Shown here: piece by piece, positions 24,101 through 29,788 of the stretch
Layout of the letters: every line of letters begins with the position of its first letter
Position numbering within the stretch: the stretch's first letter is position 1
Assembly (NCBI GenBank): GCA_964570865.1
Contig: CAZMZM010000025.1
Coordinates: 1-29,788 of the forward strand
Length of the DNA stretch: 29,788 bases
Source: WGAL01 sp964570865
GTDB taxonomy: Bacteria > Bacteroidota > Ignavibacteria > Ignavibacteriales > Melioribacteraceae
Direction: 5' to 3'
Notes under the pieces: model-generated
What the model saw: only the letters and a program-made list of their open reading frames with translations
What the model was told of the DNA's origin: nothing
The model's database searches: none
Program-made: the position numbers and the translations under genes

Positions 24101-25379
24101 AAGTTTCCGAATCAATAACCAAGAACGGATTCGCGGGCGTTATTCCATCCTGAACTGCAACCGCTTGAGCTTGATAATTCAGTAATGACGTATTATCCAG
24201 CGTGGATTTTGCTTGAAGCCGAAAAGTTCCTAAAACTTTGTTATAGTTAAATAAAAATGTTTCCGATGATGTTCCGGCACCTTGGGCATCATTGGGTACA
24301 ACAAACCAAACGTAAGTACCTTTATTTAAAGACGACCCTGCATCAAAATCAACAAGAGTATTTGTTGTAGTTGTATTCCAAATCGGTACATCTATTGTTT
24401 GGTCGTTTCCGCCAAAAGAAGTTAAACGTTGATAAAGATAGAGGGAATAACTGTTAGCCCAATCAACAGCTTCCCATGTAAATGTAATTGTTTGATCAGC
24501 TTCAAAAGTTGAACTGTCAGCGGGAGTGTAAAGATTCGGAGGAACTTGCTGAGTTCCGTTATCATATGTAAAAGAATAAACACCTGACGTAATCGGACTA
24601 CCAAAAATCGGGTTGTTTTCCTCATAGAGATTGAGTATTACATAATTATACGTTTGTCCGGGCAGCAACGGAGGAGGAGTTCCCTGATCGTATGGGTTAA
24701 GCGGATTTACATCGCCGTACTGAGCCGAAGTTTGATTAGTAGTGTAGTTCCAAACTAAATTAGCTCCAACAATTTTAATATTACCGAGCGAATCGGTGGA
24801 AATTTCAAACGGATTGCTTGATAACAGCAACCAATACGAAACAACTCCGGAAACACTGCTCCATTGAAAAACCGGAGTTGGATTATCAATAGTTCCGAGC
24901 GGAGCAATTGCCACAGGTGCGGAAGTAGCTTCTACTACAAACTGAAACTCATTGGAAAATAAAGCATTTTGATCATTAACAATATCGTTCAAATTATCAT
25001 ATTGCGAATTAGTAACTATTCCGTAATACCGTCCAACCGGAAGTGCAACATTTGAAGGGATAAAACTCTGTCGAAACATTCCTTCCCCAATATCGGTACC
25101 GCTAATATCCATTGGGAAATAAGAACTCTGATAATTGTAGTTTCCTGAATTACTGCCTAATTTAATTTCAAATCCGTTCCCATTAATATTACCTGCCCAC
25201 TCTAAAAATAGAGTGCTATCGGGATGAAAAAGAATTTTTGCGTCAATTCTTGTACCACTACCGGAAGAAACAAAACCTTTGGGAATTACAGGAAAAGATT
25301 GAGCGGAAACATCTTCAACAATAAACGCAAAAGGTAATAAGAGAATGACGATAAAATATAGTTGAAATCTTTTTTTCAT
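18177..25379 (-). CDS. giant secreted protein with about 16 tandem carboxypeptidase-regulatory-like domains
   Basis: A 2400-residue intact reading frame. Residues 1-26 are a signal peptide (ends VSAQ). Residues 27-380 hold beta-sandwich domains with Fn3-like strands (FQWSSVSGVVSYWLLLSS; FTWEAVDWANSYSLYLYQ). A degenerate repeat spans about 383-474. Residues 475-1845 are about 16 tandem CarboxypepD_reg-like modules of 80-93 residues. Residues 1846-2290 are further Ig-like domains, and 2291-2400 a FlgD/T9SS-like C-terminal domain. I count only two cysteines (1773, 1871), usual for a surface protein. No catalytic domain was recognised; the regulatory-like modules are structural, so peptidase activity should not be assumed. 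Followed without gap by PorV-like and barrel genes. Likely a fibre, stalk or adhesin on the cell surface; ligand unknown. Confidence 0.9.
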   Translation of the reverse strand: MKKRFQLYFIVILLLPFAFIVEDVSAQSFPVIPKGFVSSGSGTRIDAKILFHPDSTLFLEWAGNINGNGFEIKLGSNSGNYNYQSSYFPMDISGTDIGEGMFRQSFIPSNVALPVGRYYGIVTNSQYDNLNDIVNDQNALFSNEFQFVVEATSAPVAIAPLGTIDNPTPVFQWSSVSGVVSYWLLLSSNPFEISTDSLGNIKIVGANLVWNYTTNQTSAQYGDVNPLNPYDQGTPPPLLPGQTYNYVILNLYEENNPIFGSPITSGVYSFTYDNGTQQVPPNLYTPADSSTFEADQTITFTWEAVDWANSYSLYLYQRLTSFGGNDQTIDVPIWNTTTTNTLVDFDAGSSLNKGTYVWFVVPNDAQGAGTSSETFLFNYNKVLGTFRLQAKSTLDNTSLLNYQAQAVAVQDGITPANPFLVIDSETYIDSLVTGTYQFTGSKVGYLDTTVTVTITADNTLASPANIVFPLTPLPALISGTVLESGTSQPVSNANVVLTNTATGDAVSTVTSSNGLYSVSTVIGSYTLQVSKPGYLSSDVIYLNLPSGQTIVNDILLIKDESFVSGKIFNDLGEPIQLASVTATKGNTVQQTSSNGDGNYSFTLSSGNWNIEVSKLGFISPEPLSVNLATGDNLQNQNLSLIPRANQVSGIVYKTIDLGDGQTSNIPFQNVTVTATPIAGTPSTTQTDASGNYIFSLRQGTYVFSVSKNGYTPSDPIQLSLAVGETVDNIQFTLTPNPASVSGQVKLSDGTSISGALVEVQGIATTTTDVNGLYTLSLPEGTHIINVSKNGYISPSPFSISLSPGDNFAGIDFLMTPNAGTIAGKVTSGGLALSGATVYFISGNDTLTTTTDNYGNYSKSLQPASWVVFAGKPGFVNSSQITINIAPGQTSANNNFSLVQNTAIVTGVVLSGSSALRNANVSIYNNVTNILVSNTVSNASGSFSSSLEAGNSYRILVSKTGYSSDTKTTDVLQPQSSVSLSFLLAANPSSITGTVYSSAQTVLSGIKVYLYNSNGIKSDSATTNQNGEYLFGVSAGDFTVTAGQPGYITASTDVSVTVGQNLADVNLTLTENFASINGVVSNSQGTGIEGVMVNLTSVQNGKTTFSLSDGSYLLNRLVGGSYSLGFTKSGFSDTLVTSLVISDGDSRTINVNLVILNGTLNGQTKTVTGEVLPDATIQIQPQGKTSIYASSDENGNYSVNSLSAGNYSVTASKAGYRSSQVTTFTISSTDSVVTVNFYDFQKNTAEINGTVSDASSGLPLANVQVSLSGDNGSVTAQSSSSGLYNLTNLFPGNYTLSAELQNYDVAPINITIVDTATLIIQNIAMSKITGTISGSVVNQVGSPLAFTVPVKAVSGNNLYAVQTDATGNFFFSDVSPDSGYTVYTDIYAEGFVNAVMENVIVSADANTNVGQLTVQQNTAKISGNTGTDNVSITLYDNSSNIVNIAQSDLSGGYQFNYLSSGSYRLVPSKAGFIFTPSEQNVAVAIGEEKTADFSATPNIADLLVHSSDDNGTPLAQVNVTIVNSDTNFILSQNSDVSGDALFTGIPSDTYIVTPSLSGYSATPVNKNIVLNAGDSKTVQFTFTPNSASVSGKVSKVTISGSTVPLPGASVEAKRLSSGQTFRSQTDSSGNYTINNLPKDIFVLTAGKTGFVTNTEQVDLSGGNADNIDFTLEPKIVRLHGVVISANQDDIVGLQIDAVSNFGDFLAVTDQNGEYVFDELPIGVEEGDTTTYNISVNGKGVSQIVRIPASMVNTTFEASNFLLPSGKISIRITECSQPLEDAGVTIIKPDGTTINKTTDENGEVVTESNLRRGEYSIHPSKPNYLIPQKLSLSLISDTSSVDFQINMPFTFIAPNEAFANQPILIHVNNNGNCSLGSDAAAKIYYKLASNSEFIQVEMALTDTSFDGEIPPLYSTEEIDYYIKAVSDSITYKSDEYKITPKAAGILSSLSLNPALNNVILRPGDDYEIRLILLDGIQKSLKDKFIGASHQGYLIFSASSNLELVFADNEDSTNFKIHVLEPGESSISVTAFLEGVNIEKSASFTVGELNITSLSIASPQTRISNRSAGIQFSISASDSSGRTITLGQNVEWDVSPASSISDTGYTVFRSTGFYKPIDETFFGNVKITANDEISGLSAETEVSVYAEVFPNTTVTLSDNDGFILQLPSNAVNIPIQIEFARRSVKSVKKYITPIGSNQKYIAADKSYALSYSATTALPGDSLMAYGTIDLPASESNDLLSGNRALAYYDIIANNWRLLSNSALNKNGFSSGGSYSYNRFNKFGEYIIVSQSEPLSIKYSAVLPSPFSPDVAPVKIGYFLTSDAPPATVNIKIYNVNGILIKTLLDNDIQFPGKYGGKSSMKEITWDGTTNSGSMARNGRYIIRIHAKDGMNEVSELLQVVLIK
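18180..18509 (-). other. FlgD-like / T9SS-type C-terminal domain of the giant protein
   Basis: Residues 2291-2400 begin LSIKYSAVLPSPFSPD, a variant of the NPFNP-type start of sorting domains. They continue VNIKIYNVNGILIKTLLDN ... EITWDGTTNSGSMARNGRYI and end in the strand ELLQVVLIK. This is the fold used as an outer-membrane sorting signal by type IX secretion; here it resembles FlgD Ig-like domains more than the aminopeptidase's type A domain. Confidence 0.65.
19845..23957 (-). repeat. coding array of about 16 domain repeats in the giant protein
   Basis: Residues 475-1845. Each unit starts with a strand such as ASVSGQV or GTIAGKV, has a GNY/GLY turn near its middle, then G-x-Y-x-(4-5)-SK-x-GY, and closes with NxxFxLxxN. 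Approximate unit starts: 475, 561, 645, 738, 818, 902, 988, 1073, 1157, 1244, 1328, 1417, 1498, 1586, 1674, 1764. The period is about 85 codons. By eye the DNA of neighbouring units is well diverged, so this is an old array rather than a recent tandem duplication. Confidence 0.85.
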
Positions 25380-25403
25380 TTAGGCCCGTTCAATGTTACT
25401 TAC

Positions 25404-25432
25404 AGTATAATAAGTTTTATAACAAAATTCAA
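25404..25432 (-). promoter_or_regulatory. candidate promoter of the giant-protein operon
   Basis: On the minus strand TTGAAT (25432-25427) and TATACT (25409-25404) are 17 nt apart, a near-consensus sigma-70-like layout starting about 25 nt before the ATG at 25379. The gene has only a poor ribosome site. In Bacteroidota-related bacteria promoter consensus differs, so this is tentative. Confidence 0.4.
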
Positions 25433-25456
25433 GATTTTTTTTGAAAATTCACAAAA

Positions 25457-27517
25457 CTATTTTTTTATTAATACAAATCCTGAAGAAGAAGGAACTATCA
25501 ATTTCTTGCAAACTTCATCCGTTGGAATTATCGAAGCAGAGTTTGGAGAAACCAAAATGCCCCAATTACCTTTCGGTAAATTAATTAAAATTTCACTACT
25601 TCTATCCGCATTCAGAACAATAAGAAATTCACTATTTTCATATTTGATTGTGTACTCGAGTAAAAATTGATTATCGTTAACATCAATAAAATTAACGTCT
25701 TCATATTTTGCTCGTCTAAAAGCGCGATATTTTTCCCTGAGGGAAATCAAACCTTTGTAATAATCGACAAGTTCTGAATTTAGTTTAGCATAATTATAAT
25801 TTATATAATTTGTTCGATTGTCTTTATTGTAGGAATTGTGGTCAAGTTCACCTTTGTGCTTATCATGGACTGGAGAAGCAGGGTCAATTACCTTGGAACG
25901 ACCAAACTCTTGTCCTTCGCCAATCATCACAATCCCTCTTGAAGTGAATAGGAAAAGAGCAGCCAATTTATTTAATTTTATCTCGTCCGTACTTAATTTC
26001 GCATTAGCATCCAAATCGGATATTTTTTCTCCTTCTTTAACTTTACCCAATCCTATTCTGATAAAATCACCGAGAGTGTAATCATCATGCGATTCAAAAT
26101 AATTAACCGAATGTTCAGGACGATTAAAAACTCCATTCTTATCACGTAATAAAGTTCCCCGCACATAACTTTTAATTCGGTCGATGTTATTGTTGCCGTA
26201 CATCTTACCAAAAATCCAACCCAAACCATCTTTCGGATTCTGTCCCTTAACTCCGTTTCTGATTTGGTCGTTCCATGCAGCCCAACCGCGTGCGGAAAAC
26301 CCTTTTAAGTCATAACCGCCTCCCCAAGGTTCGGCAATAATTACAACATCGGGATTTACTTTTTTAGCTTCACGAATAATATCTTCTATCGTCTCCCAAT
26401 CCAAAAGTTTAGCCAAGTCAAATCTGAACCCGTCAATATGATACTCCTTCATCCAATACAAAATACTGTCGATAATCAAACGTCTTAACATAGGACGTTC
26501 TGTTTTCAAATCATTTCCGCAATAGCTCCGAGAAATGAAATTCCCCTTTTTATCTAATCTAAAATAATAATCCTTGTCTATTTGCTTCAGATTACCAAGC
26601 TCGTATTCAGATAAGTGATTATAAACAACATCCATTATTACTGAAATTCCATTGTGGTGAAAATCCTTTACCATCTGCTTGAAATCATTTATCTGTTTAC
26701 CATCTTCCCCGCTCCATTTATTCCATTGCAGTTCCCTCATATTTTCAGAATAATATGCTTCGGGAGCAAAAAAAGCAGCAGTCATATACCCCCAGTGATT
26801 TCTTTCGTACGGATTCCATCTGTTTTCAATGCCGTTTAATTCCTTATTATATGGAAGTTCGATATTGGCAAATTCTTGTGTCGGAAGAAGTTCGACAGCA
26901 TTAACACCCAAACTTTTAATGTAGTTTAATCCTCCCTCAATATTTGACTCGGTTAACCCCAAGTACGTTCCCGGATGTTCAGCTCCTGAAGATAGATCAG
27001 CAGTCATGTCCCTAACGTGCATTTCGTATATAACCAAATCTTTCCAATTTCGTCTGATTGTTTTATCCCCCTCCCAATCAAAATTGTTATTAGGAACATA
27101 AACCGATAATCTCGGACTTAGATAAGTATTATATGTAGCAACGGCTTTTGCGTAAGGATCAATTACAATCGGCAATTTTTCAAAATTGTCATCTACCGAA
27201 TGAACCACTTTGAATCCGTAAAAAATCTTTTTGTTAATTTTATCCAATGAGGTTTCCCAAATACCGTTGCTCTCTTTTGTTAAAGGGTGGTACTTACCCT
27301 GCTTAAAATCGGCGCTTTCAGAAAGATAAAGAAAAACCTTTTCCGCAGTCGGAGCAAATATCCTAAAATAGGTATTATTCCCCTCTTCAAAAGCCCCAAG
27401 TTTCTTTGAAGAATATATTGAATCTAAATCTATTTTATTACTGTTTTGAGCCATTATTATCCCGTTGGAAAAACTAATTGTAAAAAAAAACAACAATAGA
27501 GTTATCTGTTTAATCAT
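25457..27517 (-). CDS. secreted type I pullulanase (GH13, CBM48)
   Basis: A 686-residue glycoside hydrolase that would cut alpha-1,6 branches of pullulan, glycogen or starch. A signal peptide of about 24 residues ends near MAQ. A CBM48/N-terminal domain (about 38-130) has FRIFAPTAEKVFLYL. The family hallmark YEMHVRDMT lies at about 164-172. GH13 catalytic regions: DVVYNH (296-301), nucleophile D367 in DGFRFDLA, acid/base E396 in IIAEPWGG, and D478 in FESHDD. A C-terminal beta domain ends in SGFVLIKK with no T9SS sorting domain, so the enzyme is probably periplasmic. The ATG at 27517 is preferred to an upstream TTG because an AAAGGA lies 10 nt before it. It sits between the aminopeptidase and the giant gene on the same strand. 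Confidence 0.92.
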   Translation of the reverse strand: MIKQITLLLFFFTISFSNGIIMAQNSNKIDLDSIYSSKKLGAFEEGNNTYFRIFAPTAEKVFLYLSESADFKQGKYHPLTKESNGIWETSLDKINKKIFYGFKVVHSVDDNFEKLPIVIDPYAKAVATYNTYLSPRLSVYVPNNNFDWEGDKTIRRNWKDLVIYEMHVRDMTADLSSGAEHPGTYLGLTESNIEGGLNYIKSLGVNAVELLPTQEFANIELPYNKELNGIENRWNPYERNHWGYMTAAFFAPEAYYSENMRELQWNKWSGEDGKQINDFKQMVKDFHHNGISVIMDVVYNHLSEYELGNLKQIDKDYYFRLDKKGNFISRSYCGNDLKTERPMLRRLIIDSILYWMKEYHIDGFRFDLAKLLDWETIEDIIREAKKVNPDVVIIAEPWGGGYDLKGFSARGWAAWNDQIRNGVKGQNPKDGLGWIFGKMYGNNNIDRIKSYVRGTLLRDKNGVFNRPEHSVNYFESHDDYTLGDFIRIGLGKVKEGEKISDLDANAKLSTDEIKLNKLAALFLFTSRGIVMIGEGQEFGRSKVIDPASPVHDKHKGELDHNSYNKDNRTNYINYNYAKLNSELVDYYKGLISLREKYRAFRRAKYEDVNFIDVNDNQFLLEYTIKYENSEFLIVLNADRSSEILINLPKGNWGILVSPNSASIIPTDEVCKKLIVPSSSGFVLIKK

Positions 27518-27533
27518 AAGTCCCAAATCCTTT

Positions 27534-27572
27534 TAAATATAATAAACCGCTATCTGTTTTGTTAAATAGCGG
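27534..27572 (-). terminator. probable intrinsic terminator after the aminopeptidase gene
   Basis: CCGCTAT (27547-27553) pairs with ATAGCGG (27566-27572) around a 12-nt loop. The minus strand then reads TTTATTATATTT. It lies 14 nt past the stop of the M1 peptidase and just before the pullulanase ribosome site. Confidence 0.6.
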
Positions 27573-27585
27573 CTTAAAAGAAAAA

Positions 27586-29556
27586 TTATTTTTGTAAAAT
27601 CATTTTCTTAACGGATGTAAATCCGGCGGAATTCAATTTATAGAAATAGATCCCGCTTGAAAGTTGTGATGCGTCGAACTTAACGGAATAACTTCCTGCA
27701 CCTCTTTCGGAGTTAACAAGAGTAGCAACTTTTCTACCGAGAATATCGAAAACCGAAATATTCACTTTAGCCGTTTGTCCGTTGCCTAAGTTAGGAACAG
27801 AGTAATTTATTGTTGTGGTTGGATTAAACGGATTAGGATAATTCTGGGAGAGTGAAAATTTAACAGGTACATTTTCATCAATAATTCCGGTAGTTCCGAG
27901 AATATCTTTTAATATTAAATTATTCGGGTCCAACTCAACTGAAACCGGATACGAATCCAAATCAATTGTAAAACTTTGTAAGATAGAATCATTAAAAACG
28001 GTAACAAGAGTATCTCCGCCAATTGTGTTAATCTTGAGCTGAACCGGCATTGTGAAGAATCTCGGACTCGTGTTTGAGTTTTGAGTAAGTGTAATCACAG
28101 CCTGATAATTATCATTTCCCAAACTAACCTTTCTCAAATCAACTCTGTACTTGGGGTAATTCTCTCCGTAAATCCATTCATTAAAAAAGTAAGTTAAATC
28201 TTCACCCGAAACTGCACTTGCAATTGCTGCGAACTGATCTGTTGTAGCAGAGTTATAAGCATATCGCGGATCATTTAAATACGATTGAAGAATATTAAAA
28301 AATGTCGAGTCTCCAACTATTCCTCTCAACATATGAATTACAACAGCACCTTTAGCATAACTGCGTGCATAATTAAAAATACTGTTAACACTTGAAATAT
28401 CCTGGACATAAATCGGACCGTGGGCACTTTTAGCTGTTGACATATATGAAGCGATTCTGTCATTATAACCTCCCTCGCCGTAAACATGCCCTAACCATAA
28501 AGCTTCGGTGTATGTTGCAAATCCTTCATTGAGCCAAATATCCTGCCATGTTGCGCAGGTTACTTTATCTCCAAACCATTGATGAGCAAGCTCGTGAGCA
28601 ATTATCGTTTCGCCGTATGCGCCTATTGAAGTACAAGTTTGATGCTCCATTCCACCGCTCCAACCGAACTCCGCATGTCCGTACTTTTCATCAAAATACG
28701 GATAAAGTCCGTAAATGTCGTGGTAATATGTTAACATTCCAACCGTTTTGTCTAATCTCGATTTACGAGTATTGGTTAAATTTTCCGGATAGTTAAAATG
28801 TCTGACAATCATCGAATCACCACTTACGACATACCAATTATCATATTCGGCATAATTTGTCATAGCCAATGAAATCAAATATTGCGCTATCGGATGATGT
28901 TCCTTCCAATGGAATGTTTTAGTCCCGTTGCCATTATCTACTTCGCTTATTAATGTACCGTTTGAAACCGTATAAAACTGATCGTCGGCAGTAACTATAA
29001 CGTCACACGAATCGACTTTATCTGCAGGCGAATCCTTGCCGGGGAACCAATCGCTTGCTCCGTAAGGCTCACTTAATGTCCAAATAATTGGATGCCCCGA
29101 ATGTGAAGAAAATTCAAAACTTCCGAATCCGGAACTTCCGGGAACTCCGTGATAGTAAACAACAACTTCAAAAAGTTCGCCGATATTGTAAGCCCTGTCC
29201 AAAGTAATATTAATTTTATTTGAAGAATGTGTAAAAGACAGAACTCCGCTTGAAGCCACTACGGAATCAACTGTCAGAGTATTTTGTAAATCATAATATA
29301 CTTGAGTTAAATTGTCTTCCATACTTTTAGCATCGATAGTAACCGCTCCGCTTATTTGATGCGGAGAATAAGAGATATTTAAATCAAGCTTATAATATGT
29401 AACATCAATTGTTTGATCACCGGGATAAAAAAGTTTATCAACTTTTTTTAATTGTTTGAATGATCTCACCTTTGCAAGCTGACATTCGTTAATTGATTCT
29501 TGAGCAAATAAATTAACGGCAAAAAGAAAAATAATCAGCGGTAAAAAACGTTTCAT
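27586..29556 (-). CDS. secreted M1-family zinc aminopeptidase with T9SS sorting domain
   Basis: A 656-residue metallopeptidase that removes N-terminal residues from peptides outside the cell. A signal peptide of about 19 residues ends in FAQ. The N-terminal beta domain (about 40-240) is followed by the thermolysin-like catalytic domain: GGMEHQ (301-306) in the exopeptidase position, zinc site H321-E-L-A-H325 with distal E344 in WLNEGFATYTE, and Tyr400 in RSYAKGAVV. A beta domain (about 465-545) precedes the C-terminal sorting domain (567-656). The GxMEN motif reads GxMEH, a variant I believe is common in this subfamily. GAGGA lies 5 nt before the ATG at 29556, which is chosen over an ATG four codons upstream. 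It starts 19 nt after the methylmalonyl-CoA epimerase stop. Confidence 0.93.
   Translation of the reverse strand: MKRFLPLIIFLFAVNLFAQESINECQLAKVRSFKQLKKVDKLFYPGDQTIDVTYYKLDLNISYSPHQISGAVTIDAKSMEDNLTQVYYDLQNTLTVDSVVASSGVLSFTHSSNKINITLDRAYNIGELFEVVVYYHGVPGSSGFGSFEFSSHSGHPIIWTLSEPYGASDWFPGKDSPADKVDSCDVIVTADDQFYTVSNGTLISEVDNGNGTKTFHWKEHHPIAQYLISLAMTNYAEYDNWYVVSGDSMIVRHFNYPENLTNTRKSRLDKTVGMLTYYHDIYGLYPYFDEKYGHAEFGWSGGMEHQTCTSIGAYGETIIAHELAHQWFGDKVTCATWQDIWLNEGFATYTEALWLGHVYGEGGYNDRIASYMSTAKSAHGPIYVQDISSVNSIFNYARSYAKGAVVIHMLRGIVGDSTFFNILQSYLNDPRYAYNSATTDQFAAIASAVSGEDLTYFFNEWIYGENYPKYRVDLRKVSLGNDNYQAVITLTQNSNTSPRFFTMPVQLKINTIGGDTLVTVFNDSILQSFTIDLDSYPVSVELDPNNLILKDILGTTGIIDENVPVKFSLSQNYPNPFNPTTTINYSVPNLGNGQTAKVNISVFDILGRKVATLVNSERGAGSYSVKFDASQLSSGIYFYKLNSAGFTSVKKMILQK
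27589..27858 (-). other. type A T9SS C-terminal sorting domain of the aminopeptidase
   Basis: Residues 567-656: FSLSQNYPNPFNPTTTINYS, then VNISVFDILGRKVATLVN, GSYSVKFDAS, LSSGIYFYKL and the terminal KKMILQK. This is the standard sorting domain that directs cargo through type IX secretion and anchors it at the cell surface. It is the strongest taxonomic clue in the window. Confidence 0.93.
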
Positions 29557-29561
29557 GGTAA

Positions 29562-29566
29562 TCCTC
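29562..29566 (-). promoter_or_regulatory. ribosome binding site of the aminopeptidase gene
   Basis: GAGGA on the minus strand, 5 nt before the ATG at 29556. It overlaps the alternative ATG at 29568, so that start is rejected. Confidence 0.65.
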
Positions 29567-29575
29567 ATTAATTTT

Positions 29576-29788
29576 TTATTTTTGTTTTGAGCAGAGTTCC
29601 GTTAAAACTCCCAACGTTGACTTCGGGTGTAGAAATGCAATTTCCAAACCTTCAGCACCCTTTCGAGGCTTTTTGTCAATTGGTTTAATATTGTTTAACT
29701 CGGCAAAATTTATCGCAGTTTGAACATTATCAACGTTAAATGCAATATGATGAATTCCTTCCCCCTTCTTCTCAATAAATTTAGCGAT
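29576..29788 (-). CDS. mce: methylmalonyl-CoA epimerase, C-terminal part (cut by window edge)
   Basis: The last 70 codons of a VOC-fold enzyme, open to the window edge and ending in TAA at 29578-29576. Methylmalonyl-CoA epimerase interconverts the R and S forms of methylmalonyl-CoA in propionate and odd-chain acyl metabolism. The visible part has the family pattern: GEGIHHIAFNVDNVQ with a metal-ligand His, IDKKPRKGAEGLEIAF, and HPKSTLGVLTEL with the conserved Glu near the end. The aminopeptidase gene starts 19 nt downstream, so a shared transcript is possible. The missing N-terminus lies outside the window. Confidence 0.88.
   Translation of the reverse strand: MAKFIEKKGEGIHHIAFNVDNVQTAINFAELNNIKPIDKKPRKGAEGLEIAFLHPKSTLGVLTELCSKQK

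Noticed and set aside
18177..25379. Giant protein as a carboxypeptidase
   Set aside because: The repeated modules match the non-catalytic regulatory-like domain only; no zinc-peptidase motif was found.

Overview
This AT-rich window contains ordinary housekeeping genes next to a large block of secreted and outer-membrane genes. The likely host is a Gram-negative of the Bacteroidota/Chlorobiota/Ignavibacteriota group, most plausibly Ignavibacteria-like. Three features point there: a type A T9SS C-terminal sorting domain containing the motif NYPNPFNP on a secreted aminopeptidase, a PorV/PorQ-type outer-membrane protein, and a very large signal-peptide protein built of tandem carboxypeptidase-regulatory-like beta-sandwich domains. 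The taxonomic call is inference. No rRNA, tRNA, CRISPR array or insertion sequence was seen.

Left third (1-11.1 kb). A minus-strand pair encodes lysine-ketoglutarate reductase and alpha-aminoadipate-semialdehyde dehydrogenase (saccharopine route of lysine breakdown) and ends at a strong hairpin terminator. Divergent from it is rsmI, then a lone acylating aldehyde dehydrogenase with an unusual C-terminal tail that resembles a microcompartment encapsulation peptide. A mazG-like/uvrC pair follows, and convergent to it lies tex.

Middle (11.1-15.6 kb). A compact minus-strand operon encodes an ArsR-type regulator, a NifX/NafY-like protein with a His-rich insertion, and a Gly/Arg-rich coiled-coil protein (DUF5320-like), closed by a 12-bp-stem hairpin. 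clpS is divergent from etfB-etfA and a DUF151+UVR protein. The ETF would accept electrons from acyl-CoA dehydrogenases, which fits lysine and short-chain acyl-CoA catabolism.

Right half (15.6-29.8 kb, all minus strand). Reading in the direction of transcription: a methylmalonyl-CoA epimerase cut by the window edge, a T9SS-type secreted M1 aminopeptidase, a secreted type I pullulanase, then a tight three-gene unit. That unit encodes a 2400-residue surface protein with about 16 tandem regulatory-like domains, a PorV-like barrel protein and a second outer-membrane barrel protein. Its genes abut or overlap (TAAATG, TAATG), so they are probably translationally coupled. It is the best candidate here for an undescribed system: a giant cell-surface fibre or stalk made together with its own outer-membrane partners.

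Several starts were moved to internal ATGs because a Shine-Dalgarno sequence lies at the right distance; each case is noted in its entry.
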